A DNA stretch of 5,960 nt from Chlamydiae bacterium RIFCSPHIGHO2_12_FULL_49_9 (GCA_001794935.1 MGLY01000082.1:1-5960); one strand, 5' to 3'; positions 1 through 5,161 are shown, counted from the stretch's first letter. Translations and numbers: made by a program. The notes: generated by a model not told the origin, from the letters alone.

Positions 1-88
1 CCATGCCCGGCAGTCCCAAAGCCAAACCGGAAATGCTTGCCAGCTGCCAAAAATTTTGGCGGCTATCAAAAATCGACCTTTCGGACAT
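1..88 (-). CDS. 5' end of a divergent gene, probable membrane protein (partial)
   Basis: Reading the minus strand from 88, an ATG opens a frame that stays open to the window edge and gives 29 residues beginning MSERSIFDSRQNFWQL and continuing into ISGLALGLPGM. The start is well supported: a GAGGAG Shine-Dalgarno (plus-strand CTCCTC at 97-102) lies 8 nt upstream. The glycine/leucine-rich stretch after a short polar N-terminus looks like the first membrane segment of a transporter-like protein or other polytopic membrane protein, but this is inference from very little sequence. I do not recognise the family. It is divergent from the T3SS operon and shares a 136-nt intergenic region with it. The gene is cut by the window start, so length and function cannot be judged. 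Moderately sure that it is real, not sure what it is. Confidence 0.6.
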   Translation of the reverse strand, partial: MSERSIFDSRQNFWQLASISGLALGLPGM

Positions 89-96
89 ATAAAAGA

Positions 97-102
97 CTCC
101 TC
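97..102 (-). promoter_or_regulatory. Shine-Dalgarno of the divergent gene
   Basis: The plus strand reads CTCCTC, so the minus strand carries GAGGAG, a near-perfect Shine-Dalgarno, 8 nt before the ATG at 88. It is the main argument that the minus-strand frame is a real gene rather than a chance opening. Confidence 0.65.
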
Positions 103-122
103 ATTGCAACTCATCAAGCTAT

Positions 123-151
123 AAAAGAGATGATTTGTTTTCATCTCTTTT
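123..151. promoter_or_regulatory. 11-bp perfect inverted repeat in the divergent intergenic region
   Basis: AAAAGAGATGA (123-133) pairs perfectly with TCATCTCTTTT (141-151) around a 7-nt loop, TTTGTTT. It lies between two genes transcribed away from each other, so it does not sit at the end of any visible gene. It may be a DNA operator for a dimeric regulator, a hairpin in the leader of the minus-strand gene, or an insulating terminator; the arms are AT-rich and end in T-runs on both strands. The structure is directly visible; the role is inference. Confidence 0.45.
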
Positions 152-174
152 CTCCCCCAGCAAAAATTTCCCGC

Positions 175-204
175 TTCAAAAGCAAAGCTCCTAAGTGCTA
201 TAAG
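175..204 (+). promoter_or_regulatory. candidate promoter for the T3SS operon
   Basis: TTCAAA (175-180) could serve as a -35 box (4 of 6 consensus bases) and TATAAG (199-204) as a -10 box (5 of 6), with an 18-nt spacer. Transcription would start near 211, giving a very short leader that barely includes the Shine-Dalgarno. The match is modest and no other candidate in the 136-nt intergenic region is clearly better, so the real start may lie further upstream. Confidence 0.3.
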
Positions 205-210
205 AGAGTT

Positions 211-216
211 AGAGGG
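211..216 (+). promoter_or_regulatory. Shine-Dalgarno that selects the sctJ ATG
   Basis: AGAGGG ends 8 nt before the ATG at 225. An in-frame GTG at 216 would extend the protein by three residues, but it overlaps this motif and leaves no spacing, so the ATG is the better start. Confidence 0.6.
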
Positions 217-224
217 TGTTTCTC

Positions 225-1085
225 ATGGGCAAATATATTTCCAGATTTCTTTTTCTCTGCGCGCTTGTTTTGCTTGCAGGCTGCGACAGCAACCAATCGA
301 TCGCAAATAACCTGGTGGAAAGAGAGGCGAATGAAATCGTCGTTTTCCTGGCGTCGAAAGGGATCGAAGCGCAAAAAGTGCAGGCGGCCAGCACCGAGAT
401 GGGCGGAGCCGGCGTTTCGAATATGTTCAACATCATGGTTGCCGCCGATCGGGCCGTCGACGCGATGGCAGTCCTTAACCGATATGGGCTGCCGAGAAGA
501 CAAGGGACCAATTTGCTTGAGCTTTTTGCAAAGCAGGGACTCATGTCGTCCGATAGGGAAGAGACGATCCGCTATCAGGCAGGGCTTGCCGAAGAGCTTA
601 AAAACACCATTTTGAAAATCGATGGGATCATTGACGCCGACGTGCAGATTTCATTTCCTCCCTCGGAAGCGGCGCTGACGCCCGGAGTCGCGCCTCCTAA
701 AACAACCGCTGCCGTCTACATCAAACACCAGGGCGTAATGGAAGATCCAAACAGCCACTTGGAAATCAAAGTGAAAAGGCTTTTGGCCGGCAGCGTCAGC
801 GGCTTGGATTTTGAAAACGTCTCCGTCATTTCAGATCGATCGCGCTTCAGCGACATTACACTTTCTCCCGAAGGGGAGATGATCGGCGCCAAAGTGCTTC
901 AGCAGACCTATGCGAGCATTTGGGGCCTTGTGATGACAAAGAGCTCTCTTGGAAGATTTCGGTTTATTTTCTTCCTCTTTATTTTCCTCGTTTTGGGACT
1001 CTCTGCCGCTTTGGGCTGGATGGTCTACAAATTCTATCCCCAGCTCCGGATGGGGAAAAATGAGGACACAAGTTCCAAGTTGTAA
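225..1085 (+). CDS. sctJ: T3SS inner-membrane ring lipoprotein SctJ (YscJ/CdsJ family)
   Basis: SctJ forms the periplasmic part of the inner-membrane ring of the type III secretion basal body, together with SctD. The 286-aa product starts with a lipoprotein signal peptide: charged MGKYISR, a hydrophobic stretch, and lipobox LLAGC with the lipidated cysteine at residue 20. The family core follows: a first ring-building domain around residues 27-92 (REANEIVVFLASKGIEA, then YGLPR at 87-91), the LFAKQGLM segment near 100-107, and a second domain with KIDGIIDADVQISFPP at about 131-146. A single transmembrane helix at about 246-268 and a short charged cytoplasmic tail end the protein, as expected for SctJ. 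It is first in the operon; the next gene starts 9 nt after its stop. FliF is the flagellar relative, but the lipobox and the single C-terminal helix point to SctJ. Confidence 0.95.
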   Translation: MGKYISRFLFLCALVLLAGCDSNQSIANNLVEREANEIVVFLASKGIEAQKVQAASTEMGGAGVSNMFNIMVAADRAVDAMAVLNRYGLPRRQGTNLLELFAKQGLMSSDREETIRYQAGLAEELKNTILKIDGIIDADVQISFPPSEAALTPGVAPPKTTAAVYIKHQGVMEDPNSHLEIKVKRLLAGSVSGLDFENVSVISDRSRFSDITLSPEGEMIGAKVLQQTYASIWGLVMTKSSLGRFRFIFFLFIFLVLGLSAALGWMVYKFYPQLRMGKNEDTSSKL

Positions 1086-1094
1086 TGGATTTCG

Positions 1095-1946
1095 ATGAAA
1101 AACCGATCCGATCTAGTACTGAAAGCCTTTTTAACTAGATGCCCGCCTGAAAAAAAAAAGGCGCTGGAGCATTTTTTGCCCTCATCTACCCGGCGCGTTT
1201 TAGAAGAGATCTCCCCATTTCCCGAAACGGTTACAGCCGAAGTGTTTGCCAATGGAGCTCTTCTTGAAAGAGTCCACTGGTCCTGGTTTTTGCCCACCTT
1301 AAAAACCTATCCCAAAAGAGAACAAACCCTCTTCCTCTCTGCGATCGGCGGCATCGCAGCTCAAAATCTCGCCAAAACTTTAGAAATCAACGATGCGGAA
1401 GAAAACTTAAGCGGCATCTCAAGAACTTTTTTGCGCGAACTTTTAAGAAGCTCTCTTTTAGGTCCGACTGAAAGACTCCTTCCGATCAACTACTTGCCGC
1501 AGTCGCCTCTTTCCCAGCTTCTAGAAATGTCGAAAAAAGATCTCGTGCGGTTCATCGACTATTTATCGCTTTATGATTTGGCCCACGAAATCAGGCAAAT
1601 TGTAGAGACAAAAATCCTCAAGAAAATCTACAGTCTCTTATCAGATGGAGAGAGGGAGTTTTTGAAAGCGGCATCCCGTCAAAAAGAGACCCATTTGCTC
1701 CCTCGCATTGGGTTGGACCGGTGGGATGGGAAAGAGGAGTCGTTTCGACGTCTCCTCCATCGAAGAGGCCTTGCCCGCTTTGGAGCTGCGCTCTCTTCCC
1801 AAGATCCCGATTTCGTCTGGTACGTGTGCCATCAGCTCGACATCGGAAGAGGAAATACTCTTTTCAAACTCTCAAAAACAGAGGATGGAAAAGAGTGTCT
1901 CCAGCAGGCCGTTGATTTACTAAACCGAAGGGATCATCTCTCATGA
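1095..1946 (+). CDS. unassigned T3SS operon protein in the SctK/FliG position
   Basis: A 283-aa soluble protein with no signal peptide and no membrane segment; it looks almost wholly helical. It lies between sctJ and sctL, where Yersinia-type operons carry sctK (yscJ-yscK-yscL) and flagellar operons carry fliG (fliF-fliG-fliH). In Chlamydia the same slot holds CT560, which this probably matches, though I cannot align them here. Visible landmarks are HWSWFLPTL at 61-69, a basic RTFLRELLR segment at 110-118, and a middle block at about 137-190 (SPLSQLLEMSKKDLVRF, then YSLLSDGEREFL) whose helix rhythm loosely recalls FliG-type repeats. The likely role is a cytoplasmic sorting-platform or adaptor protein under the SctJ/SctD ring; this rests on position, not on a recognised domain. 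The start has only a weak Shine-Dalgarno (GGA at 1087-1089), suggesting translation coupled to sctJ. Its stop overlaps the sctL start in ATGA. Confidence 0.8.
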   Translation: MKNRSDLVLKAFLTRCPPEKKKALEHFLPSSTRRVLEEISPFPETVTAEVFANGALLERVHWSWFLPTLKTYPKREQTLFLSAIGGIAAQNLAKTLEINDAEENLSGISRTFLRELLRSSLLGPTERLLPINYLPQSPLSQLLEMSKKDLVRFIDYLSLYDLAHEIRQIVETKILKKIYSLLSDGEREFLKAASRQKETHLLPRIGLDRWDGKEESFRRLLHRRGLARFGAALSSQDPDFVWYVCHQLDIGRGNTLFKLSKTEDGKECLQQAVDLLNRRDHLS

Positions 1947-2548
1947 CAAAGCTCTTCTCTCTTCTCTCCGGTAAAGAAGTGCGTCCTGCTCCTGGAGAAA
2001 AAATCATCGATGCGAAAGAATTTTCCGTCCTGGAAAAAGCGTCCGAGCTTCTTAAAATAGCCAAAAAGGAGATCGGGGAAGAGACAGAAAAAGCGAAAAA
2101 AGAAGGCTATGAAGAGGGCTTTGAAGAGGGGCTTGCCTCTCTGAACAAACACCTCTTTGCCCTCGATAAAGAACTCAAAGAAATCAGACAGAGCGTTCAG
2201 GAAAAAATCTTGCCGCTTGCGATCAAGGCTGCAAGAAAACTGCTCGGCGAGGAGCTAAAACTTCATCCCGAAAGGATCGTCGATATCATCCTGACTTCTC
2301 TAAAACCTGTCACCCAGCACAAAAAAATCATCATCTACGTCAATAAGGCCGATCTCCCTGAGATTGAAAAGAGCAAAAACAAAATCAGAAAGATTTTTGA
2401 GCATTTAGAGAGCTTAGCGATCCAGGAAAGAGATGACATTGAACCGGGCGGCTGCATGATAGAGACGGAAGCGGGCATCATCAACGCCCAACTTGAAACC
2501 CAGTGGCGCGCTCTGGAAGCTGCGTTCGAATTCTTTATGAAAAAGTGA
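1943..2548 (+). CDS. sctL: T3SS ATPase stator protein SctL (YscL/FliH/CdsL family)
   Basis: SctL links the T3SS ATPase SctN to the SctQ/SctK sorting platform and regulates the ATPase, in the cytoplasm under the export gate. The 201-aa product has the family layout: a variable N-terminus, a charged helix at about 29-95 likely to form a coiled coil, and a GxxxGxxxG repeat at Gly55, Gly59 and Gly63 (EGYEEGFEEGL), typical of FliH/SctL. The globular C-terminal domain includes LAIKAARKLLGEEL at 92-105 and ends with the family signature IEPGGCMIETEAGII at 166-180, then a helix to the C-terminus. The ATG overlaps the upstream stop (ATGA) and has AAGGGA 9 nt upstream at 1928-1933. Length is normal. 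The partner ATPase gene is not in this window. Confidence 0.93.
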   Translation: MTKLFSLLSGKEVRPAPGEKIIDAKEFSVLEKASELLKIAKKEIGEETEKAKKEGYEEGFEEGLASLNKHLFALDKELKEIRQSVQEKILPLAIKAARKLLGEELKLHPERIVDIILTSLKPVTQHKKIIIYVNKADLPEIEKSKNKIRKIFEHLESLAIQERDDIEPGGCMIETEAGIINAQLETQWRALEAAFEFFMKK

Positions 2549-2550
2549 CT

Positions 2551-3339
2551 ATGTTCCGAACTCTTCTTTTCTGTTTTCTCCTTTTAGGCGGGACAACCCT
2601 CTCTGCGCAAAATACGCCTGCAACCCCTGCCAAAGCGATGAATATCTCAGGGCCCACAAGCTCCGACGGCGTCAACCCCTCGATGGTGACAAAACTCGCA
2701 GTTCTCGCCGGCCTCTCGCTCCTTCCTTTTGCGATCATGCTCCTCACTTCTTTCATGAAGATCGTGATCGTCCTCTCGCTTCTTCGAAACGCCCTCGGCG
2801 TCCAGCAAACGCCTCCCAACCAGGTGCTCAACGGGATTGCGCTCCTCCTCTCCATTTACGTGATGTTCCCAACTGCTCTTGCGATGTATAACGCCTCTGA
2901 GAAAGCAATTCAGACGAATCCACCGACTGAAATCCTCTCCGGCGAGTCGGCCGTCTACCTCGTAAATGTCGTCGACAAAGCAAAAGAGCCGCTCCGCGAT
3001 TTTTTAATGCGCAATAGCAATCTAAAGCACCAAAAGAGCTTCTATTCTCTCGCCTATAAAGTGTTTCCGGAGCCCTATAAGGCTCAGTTGAAGCAGACCG
3101 ATTTCATCGTCCTCATCCCCTCATTCATCACAAGTCAGCTCAAGACTGCCTTTGAGATCGGCGTTCTCATTTATCTCCCCTTCTTCGTGATCGACCTGGT
3201 GGTCTCCAACATCTTGCTTGCAATGGGAATGATGATGCTCTCGCCCTTGACGATTGCGCTGCCGATTAAACTGCTTCTCCTCGTCATGGTTGACGGATGG
3301 ACGGTCCTTGTTCAAGGCCTTGTGCTCTCATTTAGGTAA
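2551..3339 (+). CDS. sctR: T3SS export gate protein SctR (YscR/FliP/CdsR family)
   Basis: SctR is the main ring subunit of the export gate (SctR5-S4-T1) through which substrates cross the inner membrane. The 262-aa product shows the FliP/SctR hallmarks: LLTSFMKIVIVLSLLRNALG at 64-83, QTPPNQVL at 86-93, and the C-terminal FITSQLKTAFEIGVLIYLPF at 192-211 followed by AMGMMMLSP at 224-232 and LLVMVDGW at 243-250. Before this core is an extra N-terminus of about 45 residues with a likely cleavable signal peptide (hydrophobic residues 5-13, possible cleavage after LSA at 19) and a Pro/Thr/Ser-rich linker; FliP also carries a signal peptide, while many virulence-type SctR proteins do not. The ATG at 2551 is chosen because it follows the sctL stop by 2 nt and begins the signal peptide; an in-frame upstream start at 2503 would lie inside sctL and disrupt it. 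Shine-Dalgarno is weak, suggesting coupling. Confidence 0.95.
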   Translation: MFRTLLFCFLLLGGTTLSAQNTPATPAKAMNISGPTSSDGVNPSMVTKLAVLAGLSLLPFAIMLLTSFMKIVIVLSLLRNALGVQQTPPNQVLNGIALLLSIYVMFPTALAMYNASEKAIQTNPPTEILSGESAVYLVNVVDKAKEPLRDFLMRNSNLKHQKSFYSLAYKVFPEPYKAQLKQTDFIVLIPSFITSQLKTAFEIGVLIYLPFFVIDLVVSNILLAMGMMMLSPLTIALPIKLLLLVMVDGWTVLVQGLVLSFR

Positions 3340-3343
3340 GAGA

Positions 3344-3616
3344 ATGTTTACAAACGAAATCTACACCCTATCGTACCAGGCTCTGATCTTGATCCTCCTT
3401 CTGTCAGGCCCGCCGATCATCATCAGCACCGTCTTGGGCCTTATCGTGGCCATCTTCCAGGCGGCAACGCAAATCCAGGAACAGACGCTTTCATTCACCG
3501 TCAAGCTCTTTGCCGTTATTTTCACTGTGATTATCCTCGGCGGCTGGCTGGGCGCGCAAGTTCTTCAATACACCAACACCATCCTCAATCTGATCCCTAA
3601 ACTCAGCGGAGTCTGA
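3344..3616 (+). CDS. sctS: T3SS export gate protein SctS (YscS/FliQ/CdsS family)
   Basis: A 90-aa protein of two long hydrophobic helices (about 12-40 and 52-76), the usual size and form of SctS/FliQ, which packs around SctR in the export gate. The family signature is clear: SGPPIIISTVLGLIVAIFQA at 21-40, then ATQIQEQTLSFTVKL at 41-55, with the polar QIQEQTL loop between the helices. The ATG at 3344 is 4 nt after the sctR stop, with AGG at 3334-3336 and the purine-rich TAAGAG just upstream; the open frame extends upstream into sctR but that part is not SctS-like. Its TGA shares one base with the sctT ATG (TGATG). Confidence 0.94.
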   Translation: MFTNEIYTLSYQALILILLLSGPPIIISTVLGLIVAIFQAATQIQEQTLSFTVKLFAVIFTVIILGGWLGAQVLQYTNTILNLIPKLSGV

Positions 3617-4482
3617 TGGACTCACTCTCTGCGACAAGCGACTATCTCTCACTCCTCCTCTCTCTGCCGAACCTCGAGCCGATCACTGTTCTCTCCATTT
3701 TTTTTCTCACGATCGCCCGCATCCTGCCGATCATGACGCTCGCTCCCTTCCTCGGGGCTAAAAACGTGCCGATGACGATCCGGATGATGTTTAGCATCGC
3801 GCTTGTCGCGATCTTCCTGCCCCAAAATCTCCTCCTCGCTCATCAGCAAATCCCCTACGGGATGATATTCATCGGCTATCTTCTGAAAGAGCTTCTCATC
3901 GGCGCCGTGCTCGGCTTTTTTGCGACGGTGCCCTTTTTCATCGCGCAGATGGCAGGCAGCCTCATCGACCACCAGAGGGGATCATCGGCTCTTCAAGTCA
4001 ACGATCCGACAACGCAGAGCCAGACAGGCCCCATCGGCATCCTTTACAATTACGTGCTCATCGCCATCTTCTTTTCTCTCGATGGCCCCTTTCTCTTCTT
4101 CAATGCAGTTGCAACCTCTTACAAGCTCATTCCGGTGGATAGCCTCATCAACGCATCCTTCTTTTCTCTCGCTGTCCCTTTTTGGAAAAAGAGCCTATCG
4201 CTCCTTCAATATGTGACAAATCTCGCGATCCAGCTCTCCGCTCCCGCCCTTATCGGCATTCTCCTCACGGATCTTTTCCTCGGCATTGCAAACAGGCTCG
4301 CTCCGCAGGTGCAGATCGTCTTTCTCGGCATGTCACTCAAGTCTTGGGTGGGGATTGCCCTCCTCGCTGCGAGCTGGGGACTTGTGATTCAGGTGATGGG
4401 GAAAGAGTCAATCACATGGGTCAAGTCGATCAACCTTTGGGTTCAGCAAGTCGGGCTCTCTTTCAGCGACATCCAAAAATAA
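3616..4482 (+). CDS. sctT: T3SS export gate protein SctT (YscT/FliR/CdsT family)
   Basis: SctT is the single-copy subunit that closes the SctR/SctS export gate and contacts SctU. The 288-aa, strongly hydrophobic product has several membrane segments and the family motifs: TIARILPIMTLAPFLGAKNV at 32-51 with VPMTIRMMFSIAL at 51-63, KELLIGAVLGF at 91-101, the highly conserved GSLIDHQRGSSA at 114-125, and APQVQIVFLGMSLKSWVG at 229-246. Length is usual. The start overlaps the sctS stop by one base, with GCGGAG at 3606-3611 as a closely spaced Shine-Dalgarno. It is the last gene of the operon: no sctU follows, although sctU often lies after sctT in other bacteria. That split is consistent with Chlamydiae, where sctU and sctV are encoded elsewhere. 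A strong hairpin begins about 11 nt after the stop. Confidence 0.95.
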   Translation: MDSLSATSDYLSLLLSLPNLEPITVLSIFFLTIARILPIMTLAPFLGAKNVPMTIRMMFSIALVAIFLPQNLLLAHQQIPYGMIFIGYLLKELLIGAVLGFFATVPFFIAQMAGSLIDHQRGSSALQVNDPTTQSQTGPIGILYNYVLIAIFFSLDGPFLFFNAVATSYKLIPVDSLINASFFSLAVPFWKKSLSLLQYVTNLAIQLSAPALIGILLTDLFLGIANRLAPQVQIVFLGMSLKSWVGIALLAASWGLVIQVMGKESITWVKSINLWVQQVGLSFSDIQK

Positions 4483-4492
4483 GAAAAGAAGT

Positions 4493-4540
4493 GCTGGCGC
4501 GCGAGTGAGTTCTCAGCGAAGCTGAGACACGCGCGCCAGT
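4493..4540. terminator. strong hairpin between convergent genes, likely bidirectional terminator
   Basis: An outer 10-bp GC stem, CTGGCGCGCG (4494-4503) with CGCGCGCCAG (4530-4539), encloses an inner 7-bp stem, TCTCAGC (4511-4517) with GCTGAGA (4521-4527), on a GAA triloop; an asymmetric internal loop separates them. It starts just after the sctT stop. On the plus strand no T-run follows. On the minus strand the hairpin is followed by CACTTCTTTTCTTATTTTT (4493 down to 4475), a good U-rich tail, so it looks like an intrinsic terminator for the minus-strand transcript coming from the 110-aa gene and perhaps a weaker one for the T3SS operon. Confidence 0.55.
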
Positions 4541-4593
4541 CCTTGGCTTCATATCGCAAAGAATTTTTGCGGCACAGCGGAGCCGCTAGGCGA

Positions 4594-4621
4594 GAGCCTG
4601 TCGTTTTTTTACGACAGGCTC
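4594..4621. repeat. perfect 11-bp hairpin with a T6 loop
   Basis: GAGCCTGTCGT (4594-4604) pairs perfectly with ACGACAGGCTC (4611-4621), leaving a loop of six T. The T-run is in the loop, not after the stem, so the complete hairpin is not a standard terminator in either direction. A competing 4-bp stem, AGGC (4588-4591) with GCCT (4596-4599), would instead put the T-run shortly downstream of a stem. It lies in the GC-rich non-coding spacer between sctT and the minus-strand 110-aa gene. Confidence 0.55.
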
Positions 4622-4704
4622 GAAGGGGACAGTGCTTTGCACGGACCCGTAGCGAGCACGCGAAAAGTCAAAGCGAGATGAAGCCTGCTGGGCGCGGGGG
4701 TGCA

Positions 4705-4722
4705 GCGCAGCGAAGCTTGCGC
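4705..4722. repeat. short hairpin sharing its core with the hairpin at 4493-4540
   Basis: GCGCAGC (4705-4711) pairs with GCT-T-GCGC (4715-4722) with one bulged T and a GAA triloop. The 10-mer CAGCGAAGCT is found here (4708-4717) and in the hairpin near sctT (4514-4523). Together with the 4594-4621 hairpin this makes the 256-nt spacer an array of palindromes, suggestive of a dispersed repeat (REP-like) sequence. No protein-coding signal was found in the spacer. Confidence 0.4.
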
Positions 4723-4738
4723 GTAACATGCCCGACGT

Positions 4739-5071
4739 CTATTTCTTTCTTATTTTCCTTCTTTTCTTCTCTACGCGCTCTTTGCTGGGAAGTCCCAGAT
4801 CCTCAATCAGCTTGTCTGCTGCCTTCTCGATCTCCCGCGTCACCTTATGCCAAGGGTCGTAGTCATATTGAAACTGCACCTGCTCGGCAAAAACCAAAAC
4901 GTCCTGCTGAATCTGCTCTTCAAAGTAGATCGACCTCGTCTTCAAATCCTGCAAGAGCAAATCCAGCGCCGAGCGCCTGCCCGTATGAAGACAGCGGAGG
5001 ATCTCCGCCACATCTTCGGCCATCTCAAGTTTTGACCGAATCGGAAGTTCCCTGGAAGGATGTTTTTTCAT
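4739..5071 (-). CDS. hypothetical 110-aa protein with basic C-terminal tail
   Basis: I do not recognise this protein. The gene is supported by an excellent Shine-Dalgarno, AGGTGGG (plus 5079-5085), 7 nt before the ATG, an AT-rich upstream region with promoter-like boxes, and a hairpin with U-rich tail downstream on its strand. The 110-aa product is soluble, charged and probably helical, without signal peptide or membrane segment. A central region has LDLLLQDLKTRSIYFEEQI at about 36-54 and an aromatic patch QFQYDYDPWHK at 66-76. It ends in a very basic tail, KERVEKKRRKIRKK at 97-110, which could bind nucleic acid or an acidic partner. It is convergent with sctT and divergent from sufB, so it is probably transcribed alone. 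Opposite-strand open frames here lack start signals. A T3SS chaperone or effector role cannot be supported from the sequence. Confidence 0.75.
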   Translation of the reverse strand: MKKHPSRELPIRSKLEMAEDVAEILRCLHTGRRSALDLLLQDLKTRSIYFEEQIQQDVLVFAEQVQFQYDYDPWHKVTREIEKAADKLIEDLGLPSKERVEKKRRKIRKK

Positions 5072-5078
5072 AAATTAA

Positions 5079-5085
5079 CCCACCT
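5079..5085 (-). promoter_or_regulatory. strong Shine-Dalgarno of the 110-aa gene
   Basis: The plus strand CCCACCT reads AGGTGGG on the minus strand, 7 nt upstream of the ATG at 5071. It decides both the strand and the start of this small gene. Confidence 0.7.
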
Positions 5086-5109
5086 AAAACTATTGTATTC
5101 GTTATTGTT

Positions 5110-5152
5110 TTAATTTTAATTATAAAGTCTTTAATATCTTAATTGTAATTAT
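5110..5152. repeat. AT-rich 14-nt direct repeat in the divergent promoter region
   Basis: TTAATTTTAATTAT (5110-5123) and TTAATTGTAATTAT (5139-5152) differ at one base and are 29 nt apart, close to three helical turns. The second copy lies immediately upstream of the sufB -35 box, where it could act as an UP element or a regulator site. Low complexity makes chance possible. Confidence 0.35.
5119..5148 (-). promoter_or_regulatory. candidate promoter of the 110-aa gene
   Basis: On the minus strand a perfect TATAAT (plus 5119-5124) is preceded, after 18 nt, by TTACAA (plus 5143-5148), a poor -35 match. In such AT-rich sequence a TATAAT can occur by chance, and another -10-like TACAAT is at plus 5092-5097, so the exact start is uncertain. 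The region lies back to back with the sufB promoter. Confidence 0.3.
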
Positions 5153-5161
5153 TTATAAAAG

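Noticed and set aside
46..60. Palindrome GCCAAAA-A-TTTTGGC
   Set aside because: It is inside the coding part of the divergent gene, short, with a one-base centre and unable to form a good RNA hairpin; probably chance.
216..224. GTG start for sctJ three codons upstream of the ATG
   Set aside because: The AGAGGG Shine-Dalgarno overlaps the GTG and is correctly spaced only for the ATG at 225.
37..615. 192-aa plus-strand open frame overlapping the sctJ start
   Set aside because: It overlaps sctJ in another frame, crosses the intergenic region without a Shine-Dalgarno, and its translation has no recognisable pattern; sctJ has clear family motifs.
1085..1138. ATG overlapping the sctJ stop (TAATG) as start of the next gene
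   Set aside because: That frame stops after about 17 codons and is not the frame of the long gene beginning at 1095.
2503..2550. Upstream in-frame start extending sctR by 16 residues
   Set aside because: It lies inside sctL and would put a polar stretch before an otherwise clean signal peptide.
4483..4738. CRISPR array or tRNA gene in the palindromic spacer
   Set aside because: There are no regularly spaced identical repeats, and no cloverleaf with tRNA-type conserved loops could be seen.
4543..5073. 176-aa plus-strand open frame across the palindromic spacer
   Set aside because: It begins at a TTG without Shine-Dalgarno, has low-complexity Arg/Ser/Pro-rich content and lies opposite the minus-strand gene that has proper signals.
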